Notes: generated by a model not told the origin, from the letters alone. A stretch of 7,880 nt of DNA from HXMU1420-2 sp040830545 (GCA_040830545.1 JBFOMB010000214.1:1-7880); one strand, 5' to 3'. Positions 1 to 6,881 are shown, counted from the stretch's first letter. Made by a program: numbers and translations.

Positions 1-11
1 TCCCCGCTCAA

Positions 12-1262
12 TCAGACCACGATCTGCCTCGTGAAACCGGGTCCCCCAAAACCCGCCGCCGCCACGCCTCCCACCCCGGCAAAAGCATACCGCGAGCTTT
101 CGCCGGAAAACCCCGGAAAAATCGCGGTCGCGCTCAGCCCGACCCCCCCACCCGACAGCGCCCCAACCTTCAGCTCCGCCGAAACCCCCCCGCCTCCCAT
201 GCCCCCGCCAATAGTGATCGCCACCGCAACAACCTTCAGCACCGCAAACACGATGGCCTCGTGCAACACCAGATCCCCGCGAAGTGCGAGGATCGTGGTT
301 TCGTAGCCAACCCCGATGATGTGCGGATAGCCAATGGCCAGCAGCCCCAACAACGCACCGGCCACCGCAGGCCGCAGCCAACGGGGCCAGCCCGTACGCG
401 TCTGCACGCGTGTGGCCAGATCCTCGGCGAAGAAGATCGACCGCATCAATACCACAGAAATCAACCCGCACATCATGCCGAGGATCAGGAAGGCGGGCAG
501 CTCGACATAGAATTGCAGCGCATTGCTGGTGTCCATCGCAAATTCAGCCACGTCGCCGAATTCCAACCGACTGACCACCGTCCCGGCCACCGCCGCGATC
601 ACGATGGGGGCAAAGGCATGCACCGCGAAATGGCGCAGGATGACCTCCAGCGCGAACAAGGCCCCGGCAATCGGCGCGTTAAAACTGGCTGACACCCCTG
701 CCGCCACCGCGCATCCCAACAGGTCCCGCCCGGTGATCCCATCCGCGTCGATCCGGCGGCTGACCCAGGTCGAAATCAGCCCGGCGATGTGCACCACCGG
801 CCCTTCCCGCCCGGATGATCCCCCAGAGGACAGCGTGATAAACGAGGCCAGCGCCGACGCGATCCCTGCCCGCCGCTCCACACGACCATCGTTCATCGCA
901 GCGCCTTCGATCACATCCGCAACGGAACGCAATCGCCCGTCCGGCGTGAACCGGTGCAGGATCAGGCCCACAACAAGCCCGCCACATATCGGGATCAGCA
1001 GGATCAGATACCACGGCAACGACTCGGCAAAGGAATGCAAAAGGCGCACATCCTCGGTCCCATAAAGCGCCGCTTGCAGGAAATTGATGCCGCGCCGGAA
1101 CAGTACGGCGGCAAAACCTGCAACGATCCCGATCAGGAGGGCGATAAACCAGAACTGAACCTTACCCGGACCACGATGTTTCAGCACGCGCCAGCCGTCC
1201 ATGCAGGCCTGTGCAGCCTGGTCCGTTTGGCGTTTCAGAAAAGAGCGTGCCGGATCGTCCAT
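12..1262 (-). CDS. ClC-family chloride channel/transporter, 3' end damaged and truncated
   Basis: An integral membrane protein that moves chloride or other anions across the inner membrane. The reading frame codes 416 residues. Hydrophobic segments begin near residue 37. The ClC signature GREGP is at residues 151-155, with gating glutamate E153, and FNAPIAGALFALEV is at 194-207. Valine 207 sits where the E. coli exchanger has its internal proton glutamate (E203). The first ClC motif (GSGIP) is degenerate here, at about 113-120. From about residue 352 the protein still aligns without gaps to the expected family pattern (GGVFSP..., then GAPISTTLIVFELTG), but it carries many radical changes and stops where the conserved glutamate of FEL would be. 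Intact relatives continue further, often into CBS domains. The ATG at 1262 has only a weak GGGA upstream. The gene follows recN by 94 bp with no convincing terminator between, so co-transcription is possible. Family assignment is secure; whether the gene is functional or the sequence is faulty here is open. Confidence 0.82.
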   Translation of the reverse strand: MDDPARSFLKRQTDQAAQACMDGWRVLKHRGPGKVQFWFIALLIGIVAGFAAVLFRRGINFLQAALYGTEDVRLLHSFAESLPWYLILLIPICGGLVVGLILHRFTPDGRLRSVADVIEGAAMNDGRVERRAGIASALASFITLSSGGSSGREGPVVHIAGLISTWVSRRIDADGITGRDLLGCAVAAGVSASFNAPIAGALFALEVILRHFAVHAFAPIVIAAVAGTVVSRLEFGDVAEFAMDTSNALQFYVELPAFLILGMMCGLISVVLMRSIFFAEDLATRVQTRTGWPRWLRPAVAGALLGLLAIGYPHIIGVGYETTILALRGDLVLHEAIVFAVLKVVAVAITIGGGMGGGGVSAELKVGALSGGGVGLSATAIFPGFSGESSRYAFAGVGGVAAAGFGGPGFTRQIVV

Positions 1263-1301
1263 TTTATCCCGGTGCGTTTCGCGCCTTCTTTACGGCACGG
1301 T

Positions 1302-1323
1302 CCCGGCGGGGAAAACCCCCGGG
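1302..1323 (-). other. GC-rich hairpin in the recN-clc gap
   Basis: GGGG and CCCC flank a four-base A/T loop, with imperfect CCC/GGG pairing outside it. No T-run follows on the minus strand, so it does not qualify as an intrinsic terminator. It may only be local GC-rich sequence. The rest of this 94-bp gap shows nothing I recognise. Confidence 0.25.
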
Positions 1324-1356
1324 TGATCACGTTATCCTGCAAGTCTTTTCGGGATG

Positions 1357-3006
1357 TTACCCGGCCAGCAGCGCACGGGCCGCCGCGCGGGCCTCATCCG
1401 TCAGCGTGTCGCCAGCCAGCATGCGCGCGATCTCATCCACGCGCATGGCTTCGTCCAGCGCGGCCACATTGGATAGGGTCGCCCCATCCTCTAAGCGTTT
1501 CTGCACCTGCCAGTGATGTGACCCACGCGCCGCGACCTGGGGGGAGTGGGTGACAACCAGCACCTGCCCCTCTTCTGCAAGCGACGCCAGTCGACGACCA
1601 ACCGCATCCGCCGTGGCCCCGCCAACGCCCCGATCAATTTCGTCGAAGATCAGGGTCAGGCCGGAAACACCGCGCGTCAGGCACACCTTCATCGCCAACA
1701 GAAACCGGCTCAGCTCGCCCCCCGATGCGATCTTGTTCAACGGACCGGCAGGCGCGCCGGGATTGGTGGCAACGGTGAAAGTCACCGTGTCCCGCCCATC
1801 TGGCCCCGCGTCACCATCTGCGATCTCGGTCCGGAACACAGCGCGTTCCATTTTCAAAGGGGCGAGTTCCTGCGTGATGTCATCGTCCAGATTGGCGGCT
1901 GCATTTCGGCGCGCATCCGAGAGGGTAAGTGCCGCGCGATCATAAGCCGCCTCGGCTTCGCGGACGGCCTGCTGCGCCTCCGCCAGATCCTCGACCCCGG
2001 CATCCAGCGCGTCCAGTTGCCGCCGCAGCCGGGCGGACAGATCGACCAGCTCCTCGGGACTGACCCCGTGTTTGCGCGCCAAGGCCCGGATGGCAAACAG
2101 GCGTTCCTCGGTCCGTTCCAATTCCAGCGGATCAAATTCCAGGGCATCCAGCGCGGTTTCCACACCGGCCTGCGCCTCACCCAACTCCACCAAGGCCCGC
2201 CCCAGCGCAGCAATCGGTGGGTCCAACACTTCTTCAGCGTGATCTACCGCGCCTTCCAGCCAGCGCAACGCATCACTGGCAGCCCCCTCTGCACCGTCCC
2301 CACCCAACGCCTGCAGCGCCCGGCCCACATCTGTCCGAATGCGCTCCGCCGCTTGCATCGTGCGTCGCCGCGTGTCCAGTTCAGCCTCTTCCCCCGCCAC
2401 TGGGGACAGCTCTTCCAACTCGGCCACTGCGTGACGGATGAAGTCCTCTTCAGCCTGCACAGCGGCGAGCGCCGCGGTCTTTTCCTCCAACGCTTTGCGC
2501 GCCGCTGACGCGGCTCGCCAAGCATCGCGCGTATCGTTCAGCAAATCGCCATGCCCTGCAAACCCGTCCAGCATCGCGCGATGACCGCTGGCGTTCAAAA
2601 GCCCCCGGTCGTCATGCTGCCCGTGCAATTCCACCAAGGTTTCAGACAACGCGCGCAGTGTATCGCCGCTGGCCCGACGGTCGTTGATCCACGCCGTCTT
2701 GCGCCCGTCCGCCGCGTTGACGCGGCGCAGGATCAGTTCGTCGCCGCCGGGCAGCCCGCCCTCGTCCAGCACGGCATGGGCCGGATGTCCCTCGGGCAGG
2801 TCGAATACAGCCGTGACTTCGCCATTTGCAGCGCCCTGCCGCACCAGATCCGCGCGACCCCGCCAGCCCAGCACGAACCCCAGGCTGTCCAATAAAATGG
2901 ATTTCCCGGCCCCGGTTTCCCCGGTCAGCACGTTCAGCCCCGGGCGAAACTCCAGCTCCAGGTGATCAATGATCAGCAGATCGCGGATTTCCAGCGTCCG
3001 CAGCAT
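1357..3006 (-). CDS. recN: DNA repair protein RecN (SMC-like ATPase)
   Basis: A cytoplasmic SMC-like ATPase acting early in double-strand-break repair by homologous recombination, where it holds or brings together broken DNA for RecA-dependent strand exchange. The 549-residue protein is the usual RecN length. It opens with the typical MLRTLEIRDLLIIDHLELEF start. Walker A GETGAGKS is at residues 29-36. A long region of about 150-370, rich in Ala, Glu, Leu and Arg, fits the antiparallel coiled coil. The ABC signature SGGELS is at about 428-433, Walker B LTLIFDEID ends near residue 458 with catalytic Asp/Glu near 455-456, and the switch histidine in VVTHSPQ is near 487. The start is ATG with a GGGGGA ribosome-binding sequence about eight bases upstream. 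It begins 36 bp after the bamD stop, so the two are probably co-transcribed. I saw no full alphaproteobacterial LexA box (GTTC-N7-GTTC) directly upstream. Confidence 0.97.
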   Translation of the reverse strand: MLRTLEIRDLLIIDHLELEFRPGLNVLTGETGAGKSILLDSLGFVLGWRGRADLVRQGAANGEVTAVFDLPEGHPAHAVLDEGGLPGGDELILRRVNAADGRKTAWINDRRASGDTLRALSETLVELHGQHDDRGLLNASGHRAMLDGFAGHGDLLNDTRDAWRAASAARKALEEKTAALAAVQAEEDFIRHAVAELEELSPVAGEEAELDTRRRTMQAAERIRTDVGRALQALGGDGAEGAASDALRWLEGAVDHAEEVLDPPIAALGRALVELGEAQAGVETALDALEFDPLELERTEERLFAIRALARKHGVSPEELVDLSARLRRQLDALDAGVEDLAEAQQAVREAEAAYDRAALTLSDARRNAAANLDDDITQELAPLKMERAVFRTEIADGDAGPDGRDTVTFTVATNPGAPAGPLNKIASGGELSRFLLAMKVCLTRGVSGLTLIFDEIDRGVGGATADAVGRRLASLAEEGQVLVVTHSPQVAARGSHHWQVQKRLEDGATLSNVAALDEAMRVDEIARMLAGDTLTDEARAAARALLAG

Positions 3007-3042
3007 TACGCTATCCCCCGGGCCCAGCCGCTGATGTGATGA

Positions 3043-3885
3043 TCAGTACCACTGGCCCTTGATCGACTGACGGTAAATCTGGCTCAGCCAATTGTCACCA
3101 ATGCTCCGTGCCTTCAACCCCTGGGCCGTCAGCAGCGCATAGCTTGCCTCGTACCACTCGGTGGACTGGAAGTTGTGCCCCAGAATCGCCGCAGCGGTCT
3201 GCGCCTCGGCTGCCAGGCCCAGCGACAGGTACGCCTCGACCAGACGATGCAACGCTTCGGGCGTTTGGCTGGTGGTCTGGAAATCCTCCACGACCACACG
3301 GAACCGGTTGATGGCCGCCGAATAATGCCCGCGCCGCAGGTAATACCGCCCGATCTCCATCTCCTTGCCCGCCAGATGGTCAAAGGCCAGGTCGAATTTC
3401 AGGATAGCCGAGGACGCATATTCGCTATCGGGATAGACTTCGATCACGGTCCGCAGCGCCTGCAACGCCTGAAAGGTCAGCCCCTGATCACGCCCGACCT
3501 CGTCAATCTGGTCATAATAGCTCAGCGCCAGCAGATACTGGGCATAGGCCGCGTCTTCGTCAGTTGGATAGAAGTCGATGTACCGCTGCGCGGCAGCCCG
3601 GCTGTTTGGATAGTCGCGGCCCTGATGATAGGAAAAGGCCGTCATGATCAGCGACCGTTTGGCCCAGCTGGAATATGGATACAGACGCTCGATTTCCGAG
3701 AAGTACCACGCCGCATCGTCGTTGTTGCCACGGCTCAGTTCATACTCACCACGCTCGAAAATCTGCTCGGGCGTAAATGGGTCAAGCGATTGACTGCGGT
3801 CGGTGAGCGAGTTGTTACACGCTGCAACCAGGATGGGTAACCCGATCAGGATCAGAAGTCGTCGTACGACCTTCAAGCCCGCCAT
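3043..3885 (-). CDS. bamD: Outer membrane assembly lipoprotein BamD
   Basis: An essential outer-membrane lipoprotein of the BAM complex, facing the periplasm. With BamA it folds and inserts beta-barrel proteins. The 280-residue precursor has a basic N-terminus (KVVRR), a hydrophobic core, and a lipobox VAAC whose cysteine at residue 23 would be lipidated after signal peptidase II cleavage. The mature part is built of tetratricopeptide-like helical pairs: FERGEYELSRGNNDDAAWYF, then AAAQRYIDFYP and LRTVIEVYPDSEYASSA, which is the YfiO/ComL pattern. Somewhat longer than the 245-residue E. coli protein, it fits alphaproteobacterial homologues. The ATG is supported by a strong GAGGAG eight bases upstream. 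It sits between lpxC and recN, an arrangement familiar in this group. It probably has its own promoter in the 174-bp gap behind lpxC, which contains an inverted repeat, though no promoter there is convincing. Confidence 0.96.
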   Translation of the reverse strand: MAGLKVVRRLLILIGLPILVAACNNSLTDRSQSLDPFTPEQIFERGEYELSRGNNDDAAWYFSEIERLYPYSSWAKRSLIMTAFSYHQGRDYPNSRAAAQRYIDFYPTDEDAAYAQYLLALSYYDQIDEVGRDQGLTFQALQALRTVIEVYPDSEYASSAILKFDLAFDHLAGKEMEIGRYYLRRGHYSAAINRFRVVVEDFQTTSQTPEALHRLVEAYLSLGLAAEAQTAAAILGHNFQSTEWYEASYALLTAQGLKARSIGDNWLSQIYRQSIKGQWY

Positions 3886-3908
3886 TCGTGCCGCTCCTCA
3901 CCGCCTAT

Positions 3909-3925
3909 GCAGGGTTCCATCCTGC
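3909..3925 (-). other. Small hairpin in the bamD leader
   Basis: GCAGG and CCTGC form a 5-bp stem with a 7-base loop, about 24-40 bases upstream of the bamD ATG. The loop contains an ATG that opens a 15-codon frame overlapping the bamD start. The structure is short and could be chance. Confidence 0.3.
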
Positions 3926-3928
3926 TTC

Positions 3929-3965
3929 TTGCACCCGGGTTTAACACATTAATCAGGGGGTGCAA
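3929..3965. repeat. Perfect 8-bp inverted repeat upstream of bamD
   Basis: TTGCACCC (3929-3936) and GGGTGCAA (3958-3965) are exact reverse complements separated by 21 bp. Arm-to-arm distance is 29 bp, close to three helical turns, and the spacer is AT-rich with two TTAA steps. It lies 44-80 bp upstream of the bamD start in the lpxC-bamD gap (3886-4059). It could be a two-site operator for a dimeric regulator or a stem-loop in the bamD leader. I do not recognise the motif. No RNA gene or convincing terminator is visible in the rest of this gap. Confidence 0.5.
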
Positions 3966-4059
3966 AACGTCTTATGCCTTTGGTTTCAACGGCCAAGTCT
4001 TTGCCCCAGAAACGCGAGAGCATCAAGCCTGATCGGTGACAAGAAAGCGACGGAAAGGG

Positions 4060-4980
4060 TTAAGCGACCTGAGGAATTTCCGACCAAACCAGCCCACGAC
4101 CCGGCAGGTTCGCGGTGGTCTGGATGTCACATTCCACGATGCGGAAAGCGGTCGGATCAGCAAACAGCGCACGCAGTAGCGTATTTGTGACCGCGTGCCC
4201 GGCGCGTGAACCGACATAACGCCCCAGAATCGGCAGGCCTGCCAGTGCGAGGTCCCCCAGCGCGTCCAACATCTTGTGGCGCACGGCTTCGTCTTGGTGA
4301 CGCAGTCCCTCGGGGTTCATCACCTGCTCGCCATCAAAGACCACAGCGTTGTCCAGTGATCCACCAAGGGCCAGTCCGTTTTGTTGCATGGCCTCGACGT
4401 CACCGCGACGACAGAACGTGCGGCTATCACACAGCACGCGGGCAAAGGCCCCGTTCGCCATGTCCAGCGTCCGGCTTTGCTGGCCAATTGCAGCCACGTC
4501 AAAGTCGATGTGAAACTCGATGGTCAGCCGATCCGCTGGCAACAGGGCCGCCGTTGCATCGCCAACCTCTACCCGCACGGGGCGCAGGACTTCGATCGCG
4601 CGCACCGGTGCATTCTGCGCACGAACACCCCGGCTCATGATGCCGCGCACGAATTCAGCAGAGGACCCGTCGAGGATCGGAACCTCAGGGCCGTCGATTT
4701 CGATCAAAGCGTTGTGAACACCGCAACCCGCCAGCGCAGCCATGATGTGTTCGACGGTCGATACCGACACGCCAGCCATATTCACAAGCCGCGTGCACAG
4801 CGGGGTCCGTTCGACCACGTCCCACAGCGCCGGGATCATCGCGTCATTGTCCGTCACGTCGGTTCTGCGGAACCAGATGCCGTGTTCAGCTGACGCAGGA
4901 AGAATCGTCAAACGGGCCGGACGACCGGAGTGGAGTCCTGTACCCGAGAACCGAACCGGAGCTTTGACTGTATTCTGCAA
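4060..4980 (-). CDS. lpxC: UDP-3-O-acyl-N-acetylglucosamine deacetylase LpxC
   Basis: A zinc-dependent cytoplasmic deacetylase catalysing the committed step of lipid A synthesis: it removes acetate from UDP-3-O-acyl-GlcNAc. The 306-residue protein matches the family length. The residues needed for activity are visible: STVEH gives E77 (general base) and zinc ligand H78; HKMLDALGD gives zinc ligands H235 and D239 and conserved K236 and D243; GHAVTN gives H262, the second catalytic histidine. The N-terminal GTGLHSG (13-19) and PEVPILDGSSAEF (98-110) are also typical. The start codon is TTG: no ATG or GTG lies in frame between the upstream stop (TAA) and the protein start, and the next ATG is at codon 48, inside the domain. 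An AGAGG ribosome-binding sequence lies six bases upstream of the TTG. The gene is separated from ftsZ by a terminator and appears to have its own promoter. The weak start and a possible SD-masking hairpin suggest low or regulated translation. Confidence 0.97.
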   Translation of the reverse strand: MQNTVKAPVRFSGTGLHSGRPARLTILPASAEHGIWFRRTDVTDNDAMIPALWDVVERTPLCTRLVNMAGVSVSTVEHIMAALAGCGVHNALIEIDGPEVPILDGSSAEFVRGIMSRGVRAQNAPVRAIEVLRPVRVEVGDATAALLPADRLTIEFHIDFDVAAIGQQSRTLDMANGAFARVLCDSRTFCRRGDVEAMQQNGLALGGSLDNAVVFDGEQVMNPEGLRHQDEAVRHKMLDALGDLALAGLPILGRYVGSRAGHAVTNTLLRALFADPTAFRIVECDIQTTANLPGRGLVWSEIPQVA

Positions 4981-4985
4981 AATCG

Positions 4986-5029
4986 ACCTCTGACAGCAGC
5001 ACCCGAGGCTGGGCGGTTAATCAGGAGGT
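4986..5029 (-). promoter_or_regulatory. Possible SD-sequestering hairpin in the lpxC leader
   Basis: On the transcript, ACCUCCUGA (5029-5021) can pair with UCAGAGGU (4993-4986), giving eight base pairs with one bulged C and a 27-base loop. The 3' arm contains the AGAGG ribosome-binding sequence that serves the TTG start at 4980. Pairing would hide the ribosome site. This is seen in the sequence; a regulatory role is inference. Confidence 0.4.
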
Positions 5030-5039
5030 AAGGGTCTGC

Positions 5040-5049
5040 GCCCTAGGGC
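5040..5049. repeat. 10-bp perfect palindrome in the early lpxC leader
   Basis: GCCCTAGGGC reads the same on both strands and contains the generally rare CTAG. It lies just downstream of the predicted lpxC -10 element, around positions +5 to +14 if transcription starts near 5054. It could be an operator half-turn site or chance. Confidence 0.3.
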
Positions 5050-5060
5050 ACAATTCAAAG

Positions 5061-5089
5061 ATTGTAACCATCTGAAACATCACTGAAAG
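5061..5089 (-). promoter_or_regulatory. Candidate lpxC promoter
   Basis: On the minus strand a strong -10 element TACAAT (5066-5061, five of six to TATAAT) is preceded at 17 bp by a weak -35 CTTTCA (5089-5084). It lies downstream of the ftsZ terminator and upstream of lpxC, where a promoter is needed. Two TTTCAG copies spaced 11 bp apart overlap the -35 side (5072-5077 and 5083-5088). The weak -35 suggests that an activator may be used. Confidence 0.45.
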
Positions 5090-5134
5090 GTTTGGGCAGA
5101 ACCCTGCCTATTCCCGCGTAAGGACCTGTTTTTC

Positions 5135-5163
5135 AAAAGAAAAGGGCCACCTCCCGGTGACCC
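5135..5163 (-). terminator. Intrinsic terminator of ftsZ
   Basis: On the minus strand GGGTCACC, loop GGGA, then GGTGGCCC form an 8-bp stem with one G-U pair, followed at once by TTTTCTTTT. It starts about 23 bases after the ftsZ stop codon. This is a textbook Rho-independent terminator and implies that most ftsZ transcripts end before lpxC. Confidence 0.85.
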
Positions 5164-5186
5164 TGATCCGAGGTATGACGTGATCG

Positions 5187-6812
5187 TCAGTTGGCCTGAC
5201 GGCGCAAAAATGCCGGGATTTCGATCCGTTCCTGTTCACCTTCGTCCAGTTTTGGCGCAGCTGACGACGCGTCAGGTTGGTACATCGCAGGTTGCGGACG
5301 CGGGGCCGGAGCGGGCGAAGATTCGCCCGGTGTATCCGCCGCATGGCCGGTCATTCGTGTGATCAGACGACCAAAGCGGGACTGTTCAGGTTGACCTTGT
5401 GTATCTGGCACCGGGGCAACCGGAACCGCCGATTTGTCCACGGCGGAACGCAGGCGGGCCATGGTTTCTTCGGACACTGTGCCCGGCGCAGGCTTGGCCG
5501 GCGCGACATAGCTTGCCGGGTCTGCCTCGATTGAATCCGCACGCGGCTCAAACGCCGGAATTTCCGGCTGATAGGCTGGCGGCGGCAGGTCGTCGGTCTC
5601 TTCAACAACCTTGGGCTCTTCGAAAATGTCCTCTGCCAGATCTTCGGCAGCGGCGCGCTCGACCTCCATGCGCTCGAACAGTCCGGGTTCCTCAGCGGCT
5701 TCAGCCACCAGTTCCGGCTCGCTTTCGGCCATCACCGGCTCTTCCAACGGCAGCGGCTCTTCGCGGCGCATGTCTTCGGCAGTTACAGTCTGCTTCAGCG
5801 GCGCGGCCATGGACCGGCGTGGCAGCGGGATGTCGTTGACCACTTCGGTCGCGTCGATGCCCGTGGCCACAACGCTCACGCGCATGTTGCCTTCCATGTC
5901 GGTATCCAGTGTGGAGCCAACAATGATGTTCGCGTCCGGGTCCACCTCTTCGCGGATGCGGTTCGCGGCTTCGTCCAGTTCGAACAAGGTCAGATCGTGG
6001 CTGCCGGTGATGTTGATCAGCACACCCTTTGCCCCGCGCAGGCTGATTTCGTCCAGCAGCGGGTTCGCGATGGCCTTCTCAGCCGCCTGAATGGCGCGAT
6101 CTTCGCCTTCGGCCTCGCCCGTGCCCATCATCGCCTTGCCCATCTCGTCCATAACGGCACGTACGTCCGCAAAGTCGAGGTTGATCAGGCCCGGACGGAC
6201 CATCAGATCGGTCACACCTTTGACGCCCTGATAGAGAACATCGTCGGCCATCGAGAAGGCTTCGGTAAAGGTCGTCTTTTCATTCGCCAGCCGGAACAGG
6301 TTCTGGTTGGGAATGATGATCAGCGTGTCGACCACCTTTTGCAGGGCATCAACGCCGTCTTCGGCCTGACGCATCCGCTTGGCCCCTTCGAACTGGAAGG
6401 GTTTGGTCACGACGCCAACGGTCAGAACGCCCAACTCGCGCGCGGCCTGCGCAATGATCGGCGCGGCCCCTGTCCCGGTGCCCCCGCCCATACCAGCGGT
6501 GATGAAGCACATATGTGCGCCCGCCAGATGATCGACGATCTGCTCGATGCTTTCTTCGGCCGCAGCAGCACCGACAGTGGCCCGCGCGCCCGCGCCCAGC
6601 CCTTCGGTCACCTTGATGCCCATCTGCACGCGGCTTGGTGCGTTCGATTGGGCCAGCGCCTGCGCATCGGTGTTTGCAACAACGAACTCTACGCCGTCCA
6701 GTTGCTTGTCGATCATGTTGTTGACGGCATTGCCGCCGGCCCCGCCGACGCCAAAGACCGTGATCCGGGGTTTCAGTTCCTCATGACCGGGCATCGAGAG
6801 GTTCAAAGTCAT
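5187..6812 (-). CDS. ftsZ: Cell division protein FtsZ
   Basis: The tubulin-like GTPase that polymerises into the division ring and recruits the septal wall machinery. The 541-residue product has the N-terminal GVGGAGGNAVN nucleotide-binding loop (21-31), the tubulin signature GGGTGTG (109-115) and the T7 synergy loop NLDFADV (211-217), with D213 and D216 completing the neighbour subunit's active site. The core ends around residue 320. A long, acidic, Pro/Glu/Ala-rich disordered linker follows, then the C-terminal peptide IEIPAFLRRQAN, which binds FtsA and other partners. This long linker is usual in alphaproteobacteria, while E. coli FtsZ has 383 residues. The frame is open further upstream to 7028, but the ATG at 6812 (MTLNLSMPG) is the family start and has a GGAG five to six bases before it. 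It follows ftsA after a 374-bp gap rich in possible control sites and ends at a strong terminator. Confidence 0.98.
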   Translation of the reverse strand: MTLNLSMPGHEELKPRITVFGVGGAGGNAVNNMIDKQLDGVEFVVANTDAQALAQSNAPSRVQMGIKVTEGLGAGARATVGAAAAEESIEQIVDHLAGAHMCFITAGMGGGTGTGAAPIIAQAARELGVLTVGVVTKPFQFEGAKRMRQAEDGVDALQKVVDTLIIIPNQNLFRLANEKTTFTEAFSMADDVLYQGVKGVTDLMVRPGLINLDFADVRAVMDEMGKAMMGTGEAEGEDRAIQAAEKAIANPLLDEISLRGAKGVLINITGSHDLTLFELDEAANRIREEVDPDANIIVGSTLDTDMEGNMRVSVVATGIDATEVVNDIPLPRRSMAAPLKQTVTAEDMRREEPLPLEEPVMAESEPELVAEAAEEPGLFERMEVERAAAEDLAEDIFEEPKVVEETDDLPPPAYQPEIPAFEPRADSIEADPASYVAPAKPAPGTVSEETMARLRSAVDKSAVPVAPVPDTQGQPEQSRFGRLITRMTGHAADTPGESSPAPAPRPQPAMYQPDASSAAPKLDEGEQERIEIPAFLRRQAN

Positions 6813-6819
6813 GGTGTCT

Positions 6820-6849
6820 CCGCCTGTTTTCCGCCTGTTATCCCGCCTG
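6820..6849 (-). repeat. Three CAGGCGG direct repeats in the ftsZ leader
   Basis: CAGGCGG occurs on the minus strand at 6849-6843, 6837-6831 and 6826-6820, spaced 12 and 11 bp, about one helical turn. The copy nearest the gene forms part of the ribosome-binding sequence GGCGGAG of ftsZ. Function is unknown. Confidence 0.6.
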
Positions 6850-6857
6850 CCTGCGGG
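6842..6857 (-). other. Hairpin in the ftsZ leader
   Basis: CCCGC and GCGGG form a perfect 5-bp GC stem around a 6-base loop. It overlaps the farthest of the three CAGGCGG repeats, about 30-45 bases upstream of the ftsZ ATG. It may shape the 5' untranslated region. Confidence 0.35.
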
Positions 6858-6881
6858 CATTTTCTTTGGGTTATCGCAACC

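Noticed and set aside
1546..2508. 320-codon plus-strand frame antisense to recN
   Set aside because: A long shadow frame caused by high GC; recN on the other strand has all its catalytic motifs.
3175..3840. 221-codon plus-strand frame antisense to bamD
   Set aside because: A shadow of bamD, whose lipobox and repeat helices are clear.
3940..3954. TTAA-N4-TTAA between lpxC and bamD as a CtrA site
   Set aside because: The spacer is four bases, not the seven needed by the CtrA consensus.
3961..4059. Promoter with TTGGCC or TTGAAA as -35 element for bamD
   Set aside because: No acceptable -10 hexamer lies at the right distance; the best match has only three of six bases.
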